DNA of 27,458 bases from JBJXHC01 sp046160825 (GCA_046160825.1 JBJXHC010000077.1:1-27458), one strand, 5' to 3'; shown: positions 1 to 7,909, counted from the first letter of the stretch. Numbers and translations: made by a program. The notes: generated by a model not told the origin, from the sequence alone.

Positions 1-59
1 CTCACTGCATCGATCTTGAACTGCCGTTCGTATTTCTTTCGGGTTCGTTCCGTAACCAT
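1..59 (-). CDS. IS3-family transposase OrfA, N-terminal fragment (cut by window edge)
   Basis: The first 19 codons, read leftward from the ATG at 59-57, give MVTERTRKKYERQFKIDAV. This is the typical opening of the helix-turn-helix OrfA of IS3-type elements: a basic tail, then K-(Y/F)-x-x-(E/Q)-F-K-x-x-A-V. A strong ribosome site (AAAGGAGGAG, about 67-76) sits 7-8 bases upstream. OrfA binds the element ends and, through a programmed frameshift into orfB, gives the active transposase. The rest of orfA and all of orfB lie outside the window, so activity cannot be judged. Confidence 0.75.
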   Translation of the reverse strand, partial: MVTERTRKKYERQFKIDAV

Positions 60-126
60 GCCAGATCTCCTCCTTTGTTTGAAGATACTGGCTTTTCTCT
101 TTGTCTACAAATTGGGGTAAGGACCA
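1..126 (-). mobile_element. End of an IS3-family insertion sequence (continues off the left edge)
   Basis: On the minus strand a transposase OrfA start with a strong ribosome site lies at 59 and runs off the window. The outer part (about 100-126) reads inward as TTACCCCAATTTGTAGACA, which resembles the terminal inverted repeats of IS3-family elements. Similarity of the neighbouring T9SS gene to its paralogue starts only at about position 123, so the element boundary should fall at roughly 115-126. If the tip is the usual TG/CA, it would be the CA at 125-126. The other end and any target-site duplication lie outside the window. Confidence 0.75.
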
Positions 127-728
127 AGCTTTACCAAGCTGGCTTTCCCCTTGATGCCGGCACAACATACCGGTTGAGTTTCTCGGCGTACTCTACAAGC
201 GGGCACAATATGGCGATGTTCCTACAACGGCAAACTTCACCTTACACCAACTACGGACTAAACAACTGGGTTGTTGACTTGACGACAGCATGGAAATATT
301 TCTCAAGAGTGTTCACAACGACGGGGTTTGCGGGTACAACCAGTGATAGTCGATTGAGATTCTGGTTCGCTCCCTACGATGCGGCGGGGGACAAGTTCTA
401 CCTCGACAATGTAGTTCTAGAGAAGGCGTCACTTGCTAAGGGTATTGTTCCGGTGGAAGTTCCAACGGACTTCGCGTTGCACCAGAACTATCCCAATCCT
501 TTTAATCCTACCACGGCAATATCATACGACCTTCCTGTCGCTTTGCAGGTGTCGTTGAGGGTGTACGATCTGCTTGGCAAGGAGGTCGCAACGTTGGTTG
601 ATGAAATTCAAGATGCAGGTTACAAGTCGGTGGAATTCGACGCCAGTACACTTGCCAGCGGTGTGTACTTCTACCGCTTGCAGACGGGTGAGTTCATAAG
701 CGTCAAGAAGATGATCGTGACTAAGTAG
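75..728 (+). pseudogene. 5'-truncated T9SS cargo protein with carbohydrate-binding-like domain
   Basis: An open frame of 217 codons starts at a TTG that lies inside the insertion sequence, so residues 1-16 are element-derived. From about residue 17 the protein aligns with the second beta-sandwich (CBM4/9-like) domain of the next gene; shared strings include PYTNYGLNN and RLRFWF. The last ~85 residues are a type A T9SS sorting domain (NYPNPFNPTT, YDLLGKEVATLV, GVYFYRL, KKMIVTK). The signal peptide and the N-terminal part are missing, so the product should not be exported as it stands. The intact gene probably resembled its neighbour, and its 5' half may survive on the far side of the element. 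Over the sorting domain it is about 95% identical in DNA to the next gene. Confidence 0.8.
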
Positions 729-787
729 TTTGCCTTGTGTTCAACATGGAGACGACGGAGTCGTGTCTCCACTCGTTCTTTCCAACT

Positions 788-831
788 GTGGCGTTATCCT
801 TGAGGCCAAAGGCAGGAGTGACGCCACTTTA
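788..831 (+). terminator. Rho-independent terminator after the truncated T9SS gene
   Basis: The stem GTGGCGT (788-794) pairs with ACGCCAC (821-827). A second inner stem, TCCT (797-800) with AGGA (814-817), and a GCC/GGC tip extend the hairpin, and TTTATT follows at once. It lies 60 bases past the stop at 728. Confidence 0.7.
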
Positions 832-887
832 TTCACCCCTCTGTAGCACGATTAGATGAAGAGAATTAACCAACAAAGGAGGTATCT

Positions 888-2195
888 ATGAAACGCAACT
901 GCTATTTCTGCTCCGGTGTGTTTGGTGTGATGGCAATGCTGGCTCTTCTTGCCGCACTTACCCTCACCGCATCTGCGCAGAATCTTATCCGGAATCCGGG
1001 TTTCGAATCGGGTCCGAGCCCGTGGGTATTTTATACAAACGGGACCGCAACCTTTCAAACCGATGGTGTTGGAGACAACAGTTTGCACTCAGCACACATC
1101 ACCGTTGTGCAGCCTGGATCGAACACACAACTGTATCAATCCGGTATTCGTCTGGAGCCGAATACGTGGTACACGCTTTCGCTCAAAACGAAACCCCCTT
1201 CAGGATACAATTGGTTCACCGCACCGTTCACGATCTCGCTCTTAAAACACGGGGCTCCCTTTACAATTTACGGTGTGGCCCAGAAGAAGGCTCACTTCCC
1301 CGGCGCGAGTGAGGATTTTCAATGGTTCGACCTGGAATTCAAGACAAGCGGATTCAGTACCGTGGTGACCGATGCTCGACTGAGACTGGCTTTCAACAAA
1401 TCTGCAGAAGTCCTCATTGACGACATCACGCTCACGAAAGGAGCTGGCATCATCAAGAACGGGGACTTCTGGCCTGAATTGTCACCATGGATTTTCTCTA
1501 CCAATGGTGTAGGACAAACACAGATTAGCAACTTCGTGAATTACGGAGTCAAGCTTGATCTCACTATCGACCAGCCCGGGTCTACTATGCAGCTATACCA
1601 GAGCGGCATCAGTCTCGAGCCGAACACCATCTACAAACTGACATTTTGTGTTGAGGGAAGCACGAATATGTCCGTGTCACTCTTCCGTCACGACGCACCA
1701 TACACGAACTACGGCCTCAACAATGTTTTGATAGACATCATAGGCAATCCAAGCCAATGCGGTGGAGGGGAAATAGTATTCAGGACAAAGAACTTCGCAA
1801 CCCGCGTTGCGAATGCGCGCCTGCGTTTCTGGTTTGTTCCCTACGCTCATGCTGGTGACTGGTACGAGTTCTACGGCGTACAGTTGGCGAAGGTGGTCAC
1901 CAAGGGATCGGATGAACAGGTACTGATCCCAGATGCTCTTGCTCTGCAGCAGAACTATCCGAATCCTTTTAATCCTACGACGGTAATTTCATACGACCTT
2001 CCTGTTGCTTTGCAGGTGTCGTTGAGGGTGTACGATCTGCTTGGCAAGGAGGTCGCAACATTGGTTGATGGGATTCAAGATGCAGGCTTCAAGTCGGTGG
2101 AATTCGACGCCAGTACACTTGCCAGCGGTGTGTACTTCTACCGCTTGCAGACGGGTGAGTTCATAAGCGTTAAGAAGATGATCGTGACGAAGTAG
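888..2195 (+). CDS. Secreted T9SS protein with two CBM4/9-like beta-sandwich domains
   Basis: A 435-residue exported protein. The start is fixed by AAAGGAGG about 8 bases upstream of the ATG. Residues 1-30 form a signal peptide ending in ASA before Q31. Two related beta-sandwich domains follow (about 32-185 and 187-340). Both open with 'N(L/G)...NPGFE/NGDF...SPW.F.TNG', share 'QLYQSGI.LEPNT' and end at an acidic turn before a final strand, as carbohydrate-binding modules of the CBM4/9 type do. Residues 351-435 are a type A T9SS sorting domain (QNYPNPFNPTT ... GVYFYRL ... KKMIVTK). No catalytic domain is visible. The likely role is surface or secreted binding of a glycan or other ligand. It is the intact paralogue of the truncated gene upstream. 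The ligand is unknown. Confidence 0.85.
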   Translation: MKRNCYFCSGVFGVMAMLALLAALTLTASAQNLIRNPGFESGPSPWVFYTNGTATFQTDGVGDNSLHSAHITVVQPGSNTQLYQSGIRLEPNTWYTLSLKTKPPSGYNWFTAPFTISLLKHGAPFTIYGVAQKKAHFPGASEDFQWFDLEFKTSGFSTVVTDARLRLAFNKSAEVLIDDITLTKGAGIIKNGDFWPELSPWIFSTNGVGQTQISNFVNYGVKLDLTIDQPGSTMQLYQSGISLEPNTIYKLTFCVEGSTNMSVSLFRHDAPYTNYGLNNVLIDIIGNPSQCGGGEIVFRTKNFATRVANARLRFWFVPYAHAGDWYEFYGVQLAKVVTKGSDEQVLIPDALALQQNYPNPFNPTTVISYDLPVALQVSLRVYDLLGKEVATLVDGIQDAGFKSVEFDASTLASGVYFYRLQTGEFISVKKMIVTK

Positions 2196-2261
2196 ATTAC
2201 GTGAAGCCACGTGATGATCGTCTCGTGTTGTTTTCTATTCCGCGAATGAGTCCTTTCTCAA

Positions 2262-2289
2262 TGGCGCTAAGGGGGAGCGCCACTTTTTT
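2262..2289 (+). terminator. Rho-independent terminator
   Basis: A perfect 7-bp stem, TGGCGCT (2262-2268) with AGCGCCA (2276-2282), has a 7-base loop and is followed by CTTTTTT. It ends the T9SS gene at 2195. The opposite strand has no T-run after the stem, so it serves the plus strand. Confidence 0.85.
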
Positions 2290-2317
2290 CCACGTAAGAC
2301 ATCAAACCTGAGAAATA

Positions 2318-2779
2318 CTATTCGCCGATGTCCTCGTTCCACAGGGAAGGCTTGGCGGTGATGAACTGTTCCATCATTTGCACACACTCATCGAGGTCAA
2401 GATCAATCACCTCGACGCCATGTTGACGCATGAATTCGCTTGCGCCGGGAAATGTTCGTGACTCTCCAACTACAACTCTGGGAAGCCGAAACTGCACGGC
2501 TGCACCTGCACAGAGATAGCACGGCATCAATGTCGAGTAAAGAACGGTGTTGCGGTATGAGCCGATGCGCCCTGCATTGATCAGACAGTCGATCTCGGCA
2601 TGTTTCATTGTGTTGTCTTCCTGCACACGCCGGTTATGCCCACGACCGACGATGATATTATCTCGAACGAGAACCGATCCGATGGGAATTCCACCTTCCA
2701 TCAATCCTTTTCGAGCCTCCTCAATCGCCCCCTTCATCAAGAGGTTCATTTGCTGACTGTGATCCGTCCCGGTATCCAT
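2318..2779 (-). CDS. Fcy1-like cytosine deaminase (nucleoside/nucleobase deaminase family)
   Basis: A 153-residue zinc deaminase of the cytidine-deaminase superfamily. Zinc ligands and the catalytic Glu are visible: H60-A-E62 and P86-C87-x-x-C90. It follows yeast cytosine deaminase (Fcy1, 158 residues) over its full length from memory: 'GGIPIG..LV' at 29-38, GRGHN at 45-49, a 'LPRVVVGE' stretch after the zinc site, and a C-terminus W147-x-E-D150-I-G-E. That tail matches the yeast tail, whose Asp (D155) contacts cytosine. The predicted reaction is cytosine to uracil plus ammonia for pyrimidine salvage. A related base (for example guanine, or the tRNA adenosine used by TadA) is possible but the tail argues against it. 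A GGAG ribosome site lies a few bases before the ATG. It is a single gene, convergent with the T9SS gene. Confidence 0.8.
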   Translation of the reverse strand: MDTGTDHSQQMNLLMKGAIEEARKGLMEGGIPIGSVLVRDNIIVGRGHNRRVQEDNTMKHAEIDCLINAGRIGSYRNTVLYSTLMPCYLCAGAAVQFRLPRVVVGESRTFPGASEFMRQHGVEVIDLDLDECVQMMEQFITAKPSLWNEDIGE

Positions 2780-2869
2780 ATTTTTTGATCTCCAAATAAA
2801 TTCATTCTATCAAGATTCAATTATGAGCCGGGGAAATATATCCCGGACAAATTCGAGAGTCAAGAATGT

Positions 2870-2901
2870 TTTGCATTTCTCGACAATCCTGCGCATATTT
2901 G
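2870..2901 (+). promoter_or_regulatory. Bacteroidota-type promoter for the lipoprotein/BNR protein pair
   Basis: TTTG (2870-2873), a 20-base spacer and CATATTTG (2894-2901) match the Bacteroidota primary-sigma consensus TTTG-N19-21-TAnnTTTG with one mismatch. The start codon is 38 bases downstream. Assigned by pattern only. Confidence 0.5.
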
Positions 2902-2939
2902 GAACAAGTAAGTCATAATATACTCAGGAGATTGCCCCG

Positions 2940-3395
2940 ATGAGAATCCTGTTTCTTTTGTTGCTTTCCATCGTTGTATTTGGCTGTTCTTCTTCCGAGC
3001 GCCAGGATTCCATCAAGAAACCCGACCCACCACCACCCGAAGTTCCTTCCACGTCGGTACCCCCTTCACCTCCTGCTGCGGTCACACAGAACATAACGCT
3101 CATCGGTGCAGTGGTAGAAGGTATCGAATTTATGGGCGACACCGACTACCTTGTCCATCTTGAATTGAGAACCGCTATCCCGGAGGATAATTCCACGAGT
3201 TTGGCGGAACCGGGTCAGCGCATCACTGTCCGGCCTGCATTTGTTCTTGATGACAAGGGAAAGCCTGTATCGGGGAACCCGCGGAACGTACGCTTGCTGG
3301 AAGTCCGGGCTTTGAAGAGTGGTGATTCCTTGATTGGAAAAATTTCCCTCGGCCAGAATGGTACATGGTATTTGTTTGATAACGGACTGGAATAA
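2940..3395 (+). CDS. Small lipoprotein of unknown function
   Basis: A 151-residue protein with a short signal peptide and lipobox ending F14-G15-C16, followed by SSS, so it should be a lipid-anchored envelope protein. A Pro/Ser-rich linker (residues ~28-48) leads to a ~100-residue domain with alternating beta-type segments; 'ITLIGAVVEG', 'VHLELRTAI' and 'GQRITVRPAFV' suggest a small beta-barrel of OB-like type. This is a guess from pattern only. The start is supported by AGGAG (2926-2930). The stop is 18 bases before the next start, so the two genes are probably co-transcribed from the promoter at 2870-2901. No known family was recognised. Confidence 0.75.
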   Translation: MRILFLLLLSIVVFGCSSSERQDSIKKPDPPPPEVPSTSVPPSPPAAVTQNITLIGAVVEGIEFMGDTDYLVHLELRTAIPEDNSTSLAEPGQRITVRPAFVLDDKGKPVSGNPRNVRLLEVRALKSGDSLIGKISLGQNGTWYLFDNGLE

Positions 3396-3413
3396 TATCT
3401 GAAAGGAAGTCTC

Positions 3414-6026
3414 ATGGTACAACGAACTGTGTTGGTGTTGTGCAGTGCGTTACTCTTTTCATTCGGGATGTATTGGACGGTCGAACGCAACATACTCTCG
3501 GACCATCACACCCCGAATCCGAAATTCAAGCGCAAGATCGACCGGATGGTCAACGGCAACCCGAACGCAGGTTATCCCGGCGAAGCAATGCAATGGTGGT
3601 TTGGTCAGCGTGCAATCCCGACGGGAGAGATACCTGTCGGTTGGCGTGAACGCGCCCTCGAACACATCCAGCAAAATAACCTGCCTGATGTGAACGAGAA
3701 TTCTTCCGCACTATCATGGACGGCAGTCGGACCAAACAATATTGCCGGCAGGACACGTTCCATCGCAATCGATCCCGGGAATGCAAGCATTATGTATTGC
3801 GGATCGGTAAGCGGGGGAATCTTCAAGACGACGAATGCCGGTACTTCCTGGTTTCCCACGAACGATCTCGCAGACAACCTCGCCATCGGCGACATTGTCA
3901 TCGACCCGACGAACTCCAACATCCTTTACGCGGGAACGGGCGAGGGATTCTTCAACAGTGACGCCATCAGAGGAGCAGGCGTCCTCAAATCCACCAACGG
4001 TGGAACCACGTGGACATTGCAGACAAGCTTCAGTGGCGGCGGCTTCCCGTATCAAATCAACGACCTGTACATTCGCTCGGATGCGCCGGCGACAGTATAC
4101 GCAGCATCAAATACCGGATTGTTCAGAACAACGAACGGCGGAACAAGCTGGACGTATCTACACGGAGGTCTCACTTCGTTGCGCGCAACGCAGATTGTTC
4201 GTCATCCCACAGATCCTCTGACGTTCTATGTCTGCTACGGTAATTTTTCCACCGACGGTATCTACAAAACCACCAACGGCGGTACGAACTTTGCGAAGCT
4301 TACCGGCGGCGGTCTTCCGGCATCAGGGTATACGCGCGTCAGTATGGCAATTGCCCCGTCAAATGGCAGCACATTGTACGCGGTCTTCAACGCGACGAAC
4401 AACACTACGCGCGGTATTTTCAGAAGCACCAACGCTGGCACATCGTGGGATTCGCTTGCGAAACCGATGGACCCCTTGAGTGGCGCGACACACCTTGCCG
4501 GACAGGGATGGTACAACAACGTTATCGCAGTTGATCCGGCAAATGCCAGCATCGTCTACGTCGGTGGGATCAATCTCTACAAAACCACCAACGACGGCAC
4601 GTCATGGACGATGATCAGCAATTGGTATTCAGGGGCGGGCTATCCGTATGTCCACGCCGATCAACACGTCTTGTTGTTCTCGGGAAGTACACTGTGGATC
4701 GGGAACGATGGTGGCGTGTTCCGTACGACCAATGGCGGCACAAGCTACACGGAGATGGTGAGCGGGCTGGCAACGATTCAATATTACAGCGGAGCCATAC
4801 ATCCGACATCAGATATTTTCTATGGTGGAACACAAGACAACGGCACGCTCAAAGCCGCATCGGGCGGTCCGGGATGGACAGTTGCTTTTGGCGGGGATGG
4901 CGGACACACGTGGGTGGACTTCACTACGCCAGCGACTGTCTGGACTGAATACGTCTATCTGAATATTCAAAAATCAGTCAACTCCGGCTCCTCCTGGACG
5001 AAAACGATGAATGGTATTCCCACATCAGGAGGCGGCTCATTCGATGGCACATCGGATCGGTGTCTTTTTATCGCGCCATTCACGATGGACCCCTCCAACT
5101 CACAGCGGATCGCGGCTGGTACCTACCGCGTATTCCTCACCACCAACAGCGGCACACTGTGGAGTGCCATCAGCACCGATCTGACCGGCGATGGTGCAGG
5201 AGGCGTTGGAGCATCAGGCTCTACTATCAGTGCAATTGCGATTGCTCCGAGCAATCCTGCCGTAATCTATGTTGGAACAAGCGGCGCTGTCGCGACATCA
5301 CGTATACAGGTGACGACCAACAGCGGAACGAACTGGACAAACGTGACAACGGGGACGCTTCCCAACCGCTATACCACCCGTGTTGTAATCGACCCGAACA
5401 ACGTAGACCGCGCATGGGCACTCTATTCCGGCTTCGGCACCGGACATGTGTTCCTGACCACCAATCGGGGAACATCATGGACGAACGCAAGTGGCAACCT
5501 CCCGGATATTCCGGTAAATGCCGGTGCGGTCAATCCAGCGAACCAGAACAACGTGATCGTTGGAACGGATCTCGGCATCTTCGAGACAACAAATGGCGGA
5601 ACGTCATGGTCGCAACAAAACAGCGGACTCGCCAACGTCGCCATTGCCGATCTGGATCTCCGCAACAGCGATAAGATTCTCTTCGCCGCAACACATGGCC
5701 GCGGAATGTTTAAGACAACAAGCCCGCTTACAGCAGTAGGAGATGATGATGACGGCATTGTCCACGAATTCCGTCTCTCACAAAACTATCCCAATCCGTT
5801 CAACCCATCAACAGTCATCAGTTATCAATTAGCCACAAGTAATGCGGTGACACTGAGGGTTTATGATCTCCTGGGAAATGAAGTCGCCACCCTCGTGAAC
5901 CGCAGACAGGAAGCCGGCCGTCATAGTGCGGAGTTCAACGCAGCGGGACTGAGTAGCGGCGCGTATTTCTACCGGCTTGAAGCAGGAACATTCATTGAAC
6001 AAAGAAAAATGATATTGATGAAATAA
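3414..6026 (+). CDS. Large secreted BNR/sortilin-repeat (beta-propeller) T9SS protein
   Basis: An 870-residue exported protein. An N-terminal hydrophobic segment (about 4-22) acts as a signal. From about residue 105 to 770 it is built of repeats carrying 'F.TTN(G/A)GT(S/T)W', often preceded by 'IAIDP.N...(M/I)Y.G'. This is the Asp-box/BNR pattern of sortilin/Vps10-type and photosystem-assembly (Ycf48-like) beta-propellers. The repeat number suggests two propellers. Residues 786-870 are a type A T9SS sorting domain (SQNYPNPFNPST ... GAYFYRL ... RKMILMK). No sialidase or other catalytic motif was recognised, so a binding or adhesion role is most likely. GAAAGGAAG lies just before the ATG. The upstream lipoprotein is probably in the same transcript, and a bidirectional terminator follows. 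Confidence 0.85.
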   Translation: MVQRTVLVLCSALLFSFGMYWTVERNILSDHHTPNPKFKRKIDRMVNGNPNAGYPGEAMQWWFGQRAIPTGEIPVGWRERALEHIQQNNLPDVNENSSALSWTAVGPNNIAGRTRSIAIDPGNASIMYCGSVSGGIFKTTNAGTSWFPTNDLADNLAIGDIVIDPTNSNILYAGTGEGFFNSDAIRGAGVLKSTNGGTTWTLQTSFSGGGFPYQINDLYIRSDAPATVYAASNTGLFRTTNGGTSWTYLHGGLTSLRATQIVRHPTDPLTFYVCYGNFSTDGIYKTTNGGTNFAKLTGGGLPASGYTRVSMAIAPSNGSTLYAVFNATNNTTRGIFRSTNAGTSWDSLAKPMDPLSGATHLAGQGWYNNVIAVDPANASIVYVGGINLYKTTNDGTSWTMISNWYSGAGYPYVHADQHVLLFSGSTLWIGNDGGVFRTTNGGTSYTEMVSGLATIQYYSGAIHPTSDIFYGGTQDNGTLKAASGGPGWTVAFGGDGGHTWVDFTTPATVWTEYVYLNIQKSVNSGSSWTKTMNGIPTSGGGSFDGTSDRCLFIAPFTMDPSNSQRIAAGTYRVFLTTNSGTLWSAISTDLTGDGAGGVGASGSTISAIAIAPSNPAVIYVGTSGAVATSRIQVTTNSGTNWTNVTTGTLPNRYTTRVVIDPNNVDRAWALYSGFGTGHVFLTTNRGTSWTNASGNLPDIPVNAGAVNPANQNNVIVGTDLGIFETTNGGTSWSQQNSGLANVAIADLDLRNSDKILFAATHGRGMFKTTSPLTAVGDDDDGIVHEFRLSQNYPNPFNPSTVISYQLATSNAVTLRVYDLLGNEVATLVNRRQEAGRHSAEFNAAGLSSGAYFYRLEAGTFIEQRKMILMK

Positions 6027-6046
6027 GTTTGACCCGTTATCAATAC

Positions 6047-6083
6047 AAAAAGCTCTCCTCTGTCTTGTGGGGGAGAGCTTTTT
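6047..6083. terminator. Bidirectional rho-independent terminator between convergent genes
   Basis: A perfect 12-bp inverted repeat, AAAAAGCTCTCC (6047-6058) and GGAGAGCTTTTT (6072-6083), has a 13-base loop. It reads as a GC stem plus T-run on both strands. It lies between the BNR protein gene (stop at 6026) and the minus-strand gene ending at 6099. Confidence 0.88.
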
Positions 6084-6098
6084 CGCGTACAGATGACG

Positions 6099-6464
6099 CT
6101 ACGCCGGCTGTCTTTGCATCGCAGACTTTCCATATTTCTGCGTTGCAAATCCCACGATGATACCGAGGATACTACCGGGCAACATGATCTCAAAATAATA
6201 GTGCTCGCCGGTTTCACTCGGCATTGCAGCAACGAGGTAGGCAAGAATGAGCCCGACGGCAAAGCCGAAGAGGATACCGAGAGGCAGTGAGTTGAACTTT
6301 TTTGCAAAGTACCCGATCAATACGCCGGCAATCAGTCCCTTGACGGTGGAGCCGATGACAATACCGACAATCATCGGCGCGGCTTCGGGCGTAAAGAGTG
6401 CCGTGAGGCCGTCGAACACGCCGAGGATTCCACCGAGTATCAGGCCAAGAATTGGTTTGGACAT
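6099..6464 (-). CDS. Small Gly-rich inner-membrane protein, unknown function
   Basis: A 121-residue hydrophobic protein with about four membrane segments (near residues 5-25, 31-52, 60-81 and 92-108) rich in small residues ('GLILGGILG', 'GIVIGSTVKGLIAGVLIGYF', 'GILFGFAVGLILAYL'). The pattern suggests glycine-zipper helix packing. AAGGAA lies before the ATG. It is the last gene of a minus-strand cluster, 29 bases after the gene at 6494-6901, and runs into the bidirectional terminator. No family was recognised. Confidence 0.7.
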   Translation of the reverse strand: MSKPILGLILGGILGVFDGLTALFTPEAAPMIVGIVIGSTVKGLIAGVLIGYFAKKFNSLPLGILFGFAVGLILAYLVAAMPSETGEHYYFEIMLPGSILGIIVGFATQKYGKSAMQRQPA

Positions 6465-6493
6465 GCGAATGTTCCTTCTTTTTGAGAACGTAG

Positions 6494-6901
6494 TTAGTTG
6501 TGAGGTTTCAGTTTATACACCGCCCCAATAACAATTCCCGCAATTCCCCATGTCACTGTTACCCAGAGGGCAGGAAAGACCTGGGCGAGAAACGATACAT
6601 CGGTCATTGCGTACTCATGCAAACCCATAGGTATCGAAACGAATAGAGCAAGGATGATACCGGTGCGCAATCCTTCCTTCCAGATCGAGCCGCCGCGATA
6701 CAACATCGGATAGATATATGCCATCAACAACGCCGTGATGAAAAACGCTAGCAGATGATAGTGCGGCATATCAACCGCGCGTGGATTGCTATATCGGACA
6801 GGCGGGCCCTCCGGAAAGACCAAGGGAAAGAACAGTGCGTTCACCGTGAGGAGATAGAGAAACCCCGCACCCGCGGCAAGAAAGAGCGTTCGCGTTCTCA
6901 T
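6494..6901 (-). CDS. Four-helix membrane protein, unknown function
   Basis: A 135-residue protein with four predicted membrane helices (about 5-27, 46-66, 77-96 and 108-129). The first loop carries 'PEGPPVRYSNP', followed by 'HYHLLAFFI'. It starts two bases after the stop of the VOC gene (stop 6906-6904, start 6901), so it is co-transcribed and probably translationally coupled. The layout resembles small conserved inner-membrane DUF families, but I cannot name one. Confidence 0.7.
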   Translation of the reverse strand: MRTRTLFLAAGAGFLYLLTVNALFFPLVFPEGPPVRYSNPRAVDMPHYHLLAFFITALLMAYIYPMLYRGGSIWKEGLRTGIILALFVSIPMGLHEYAMTDVSFLAQVFPALWVTVTWGIAGIVIGAVYKLKPHN

Positions 6902-6903
6902 GT

Positions 6904-7287
6904 TCAGGCGGCCGAAGGATCTTCTTGCATCATGCCGAAGATATTCCCTTCGGTGTCTTTACAGTACGCCAGATACCCGACACCGGGAATTGCCATTCGT
7001 GGGACGACATTCGTCCCGCCACTCTTTGTGGCAAGGGCCACGGATTCATCGAGCGAGTTTGTGTTTACCGTGCAGACATACGCGATCACAGCCTGACCAT
7101 CAATCGCCCCGCGGCGACGGACCATTCCACCATTAATTCCAGGCTGGTCATCCGGCCCTGTTTTGATCAGCCAGTAGTCCTCGCCATATTCAAACTTGGT
7201 GAATTCCCAACCCAGCACTTTGCTGTAGAACTTGATGGCGCGGTCGGGGTTCTCCGCATGGATCTCAAAATGAATAACGCGTGACAT
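6904..7287 (-). CDS. VOC-superfamily (glyoxalase/bleomycin-resistance-like) protein
   Basis: A 127-residue protein with the paired beta-alpha-beta-beta-beta layout of the vicinal oxygen chelate fold. Module 1 opens 'VIHFEIHAENPDRAIKFYSKVLGWEF'-like (residues ~4-29), including the H6-x-E8 position often used for metal, then 'YWLIKTG' and 'GINGGMVRR'. Module 2 has 'VCTVNTNSLDESVALATKSGG', 'GVGYLAYCKDTEGNIFGMMQED'. Such single-domain VOC proteins cover many metal-dependent reactions and resistance functions, and the substrate here cannot be read. It lies in a minus-strand cluster with a secreted barrel-like protein upstream (25-base gap) and a membrane protein downstream (2-base gap). Confidence 0.85.
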   Translation of the reverse strand: MSRVIHFEIHAENPDRAIKFYSKVLGWEFTKFEYGEDYWLIKTGPDDQPGINGGMVRRRGAIDGQAVIAYVCTVNTNSLDESVALATKSGGTNVVPRMAIPGVGYLAYCKDTEGNIFGMMQEDPSAA

Positions 7288-7312
7288 GGCTGCCTCTTGT
7301 GACGTTGTGTGG

Positions 7313-7840
7313 TTAGGATTGTTTGCGTTTCAATCGCGTTGTGGAGTACACCTCGAATTCTTTTCCCGGAGCAGCAAGCGAGAAGGTCTCGACAAATTCA
7401 TCGTCGGTCACGATCTGATATTCCTCTTTCGCCTTCCAACCCTTCGGAATATTCTCAATACTCTCCGTGAGAAACACCAGGGTCTTTCCATTTGCACTCA
7501 CGCTGTCAAGCACGTACTGGTTCACAAATCCCTCAATGTGAAACTGACGGGCAACGAATGTCTTTCTCGCTTTGTCATAACTCAGAATGCCAAGATCGCT
7601 ATGGACCTCACCTTTGGGATTGGACTGTTGTGGAGGATATGTCGAGGTGTTCCCCACTTGCAGAAACTGTTCACCAAGAATGAAACGGTACGTCCGCTTT
7701 ACTGTGGAGTTGCCGGACTGTCCCTCGCCCGACCCTTCCCATTCGCCAACAAAATACCGCAGTGGTGACCACGCGTCCTTCGCATTGTCCTGACTGTGGA
7801 GAAATGACGAAAGAATAATGCTTGCTAGTAGTAGTGCCAT
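7313..7840 (-). CDS. Exported lipocalin-like/DUF1579-like protein (tentative fold)
   Basis: A 175-residue protein with a short signal peptide (MALLLASIILSSFLHSQ) and then 'LRYFVGEWEGSGEG'. That W-x-G-x-G strand opening is typical of small ten-stranded beta-barrels such as DUF1579 and nitrobindin-like proteins. The rest alternates beta-like segments ('KRTYRFILGEQFLQV', 'LGILSYDKARKTFVARQFHIEG', 'EEYQIVTDDEFVETFSL'). It probably binds a small hydrophobic ligand in the periplasm or is a stress protein; this is inference. AGGA lies just before the ATG. It is separated from the kinase stop (7910) by 69 bases and followed by the VOC gene after 25 bases. Confidence 0.7.
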   Translation of the reverse strand: MALLLASIILSSFLHSQDNAKDAWSPLRYFVGEWEGSGEGQSGNSTVKRTYRFILGEQFLQVGNTSTYPPQQSNPKGEVHSDLGILSYDKARKTFVARQFHIEGFVNQYVLDSVSANGKTLVFLTESIENIPKGWKAKEEYQIVTDDEFVETFSLAAPGKEFEVYSTTRLKRKQS

Positions 7841-7909
7841 GGCATCCTGGAAGTGAGTTGAGGATTGAAAAGCCGCTCATACTTCTATTACACGTTTCCC
7901 ACAATTCCT

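Noticed and set aside
748..770. Hairpin GGAGAC...GTCTCC after the truncated T9SS gene
   Set aside because: The stem is interrupted by a bulge and no T-run follows; the stronger terminator at 788-831 explains the end of the gene.
5060..5674. 204-codon plus-strand frame inside the BNR protein gene
   Set aside because: Arg/Gln/Asn-rich, produced by the repeated codons of the BNR repeats in another frame; no start signal.
3800..5720. Repeated DNA segments suggesting a repeat array or CRISPR
   Set aside because: The repeats are in frame, irregularly spaced and encode Asp-box blades; they are protein repeats.
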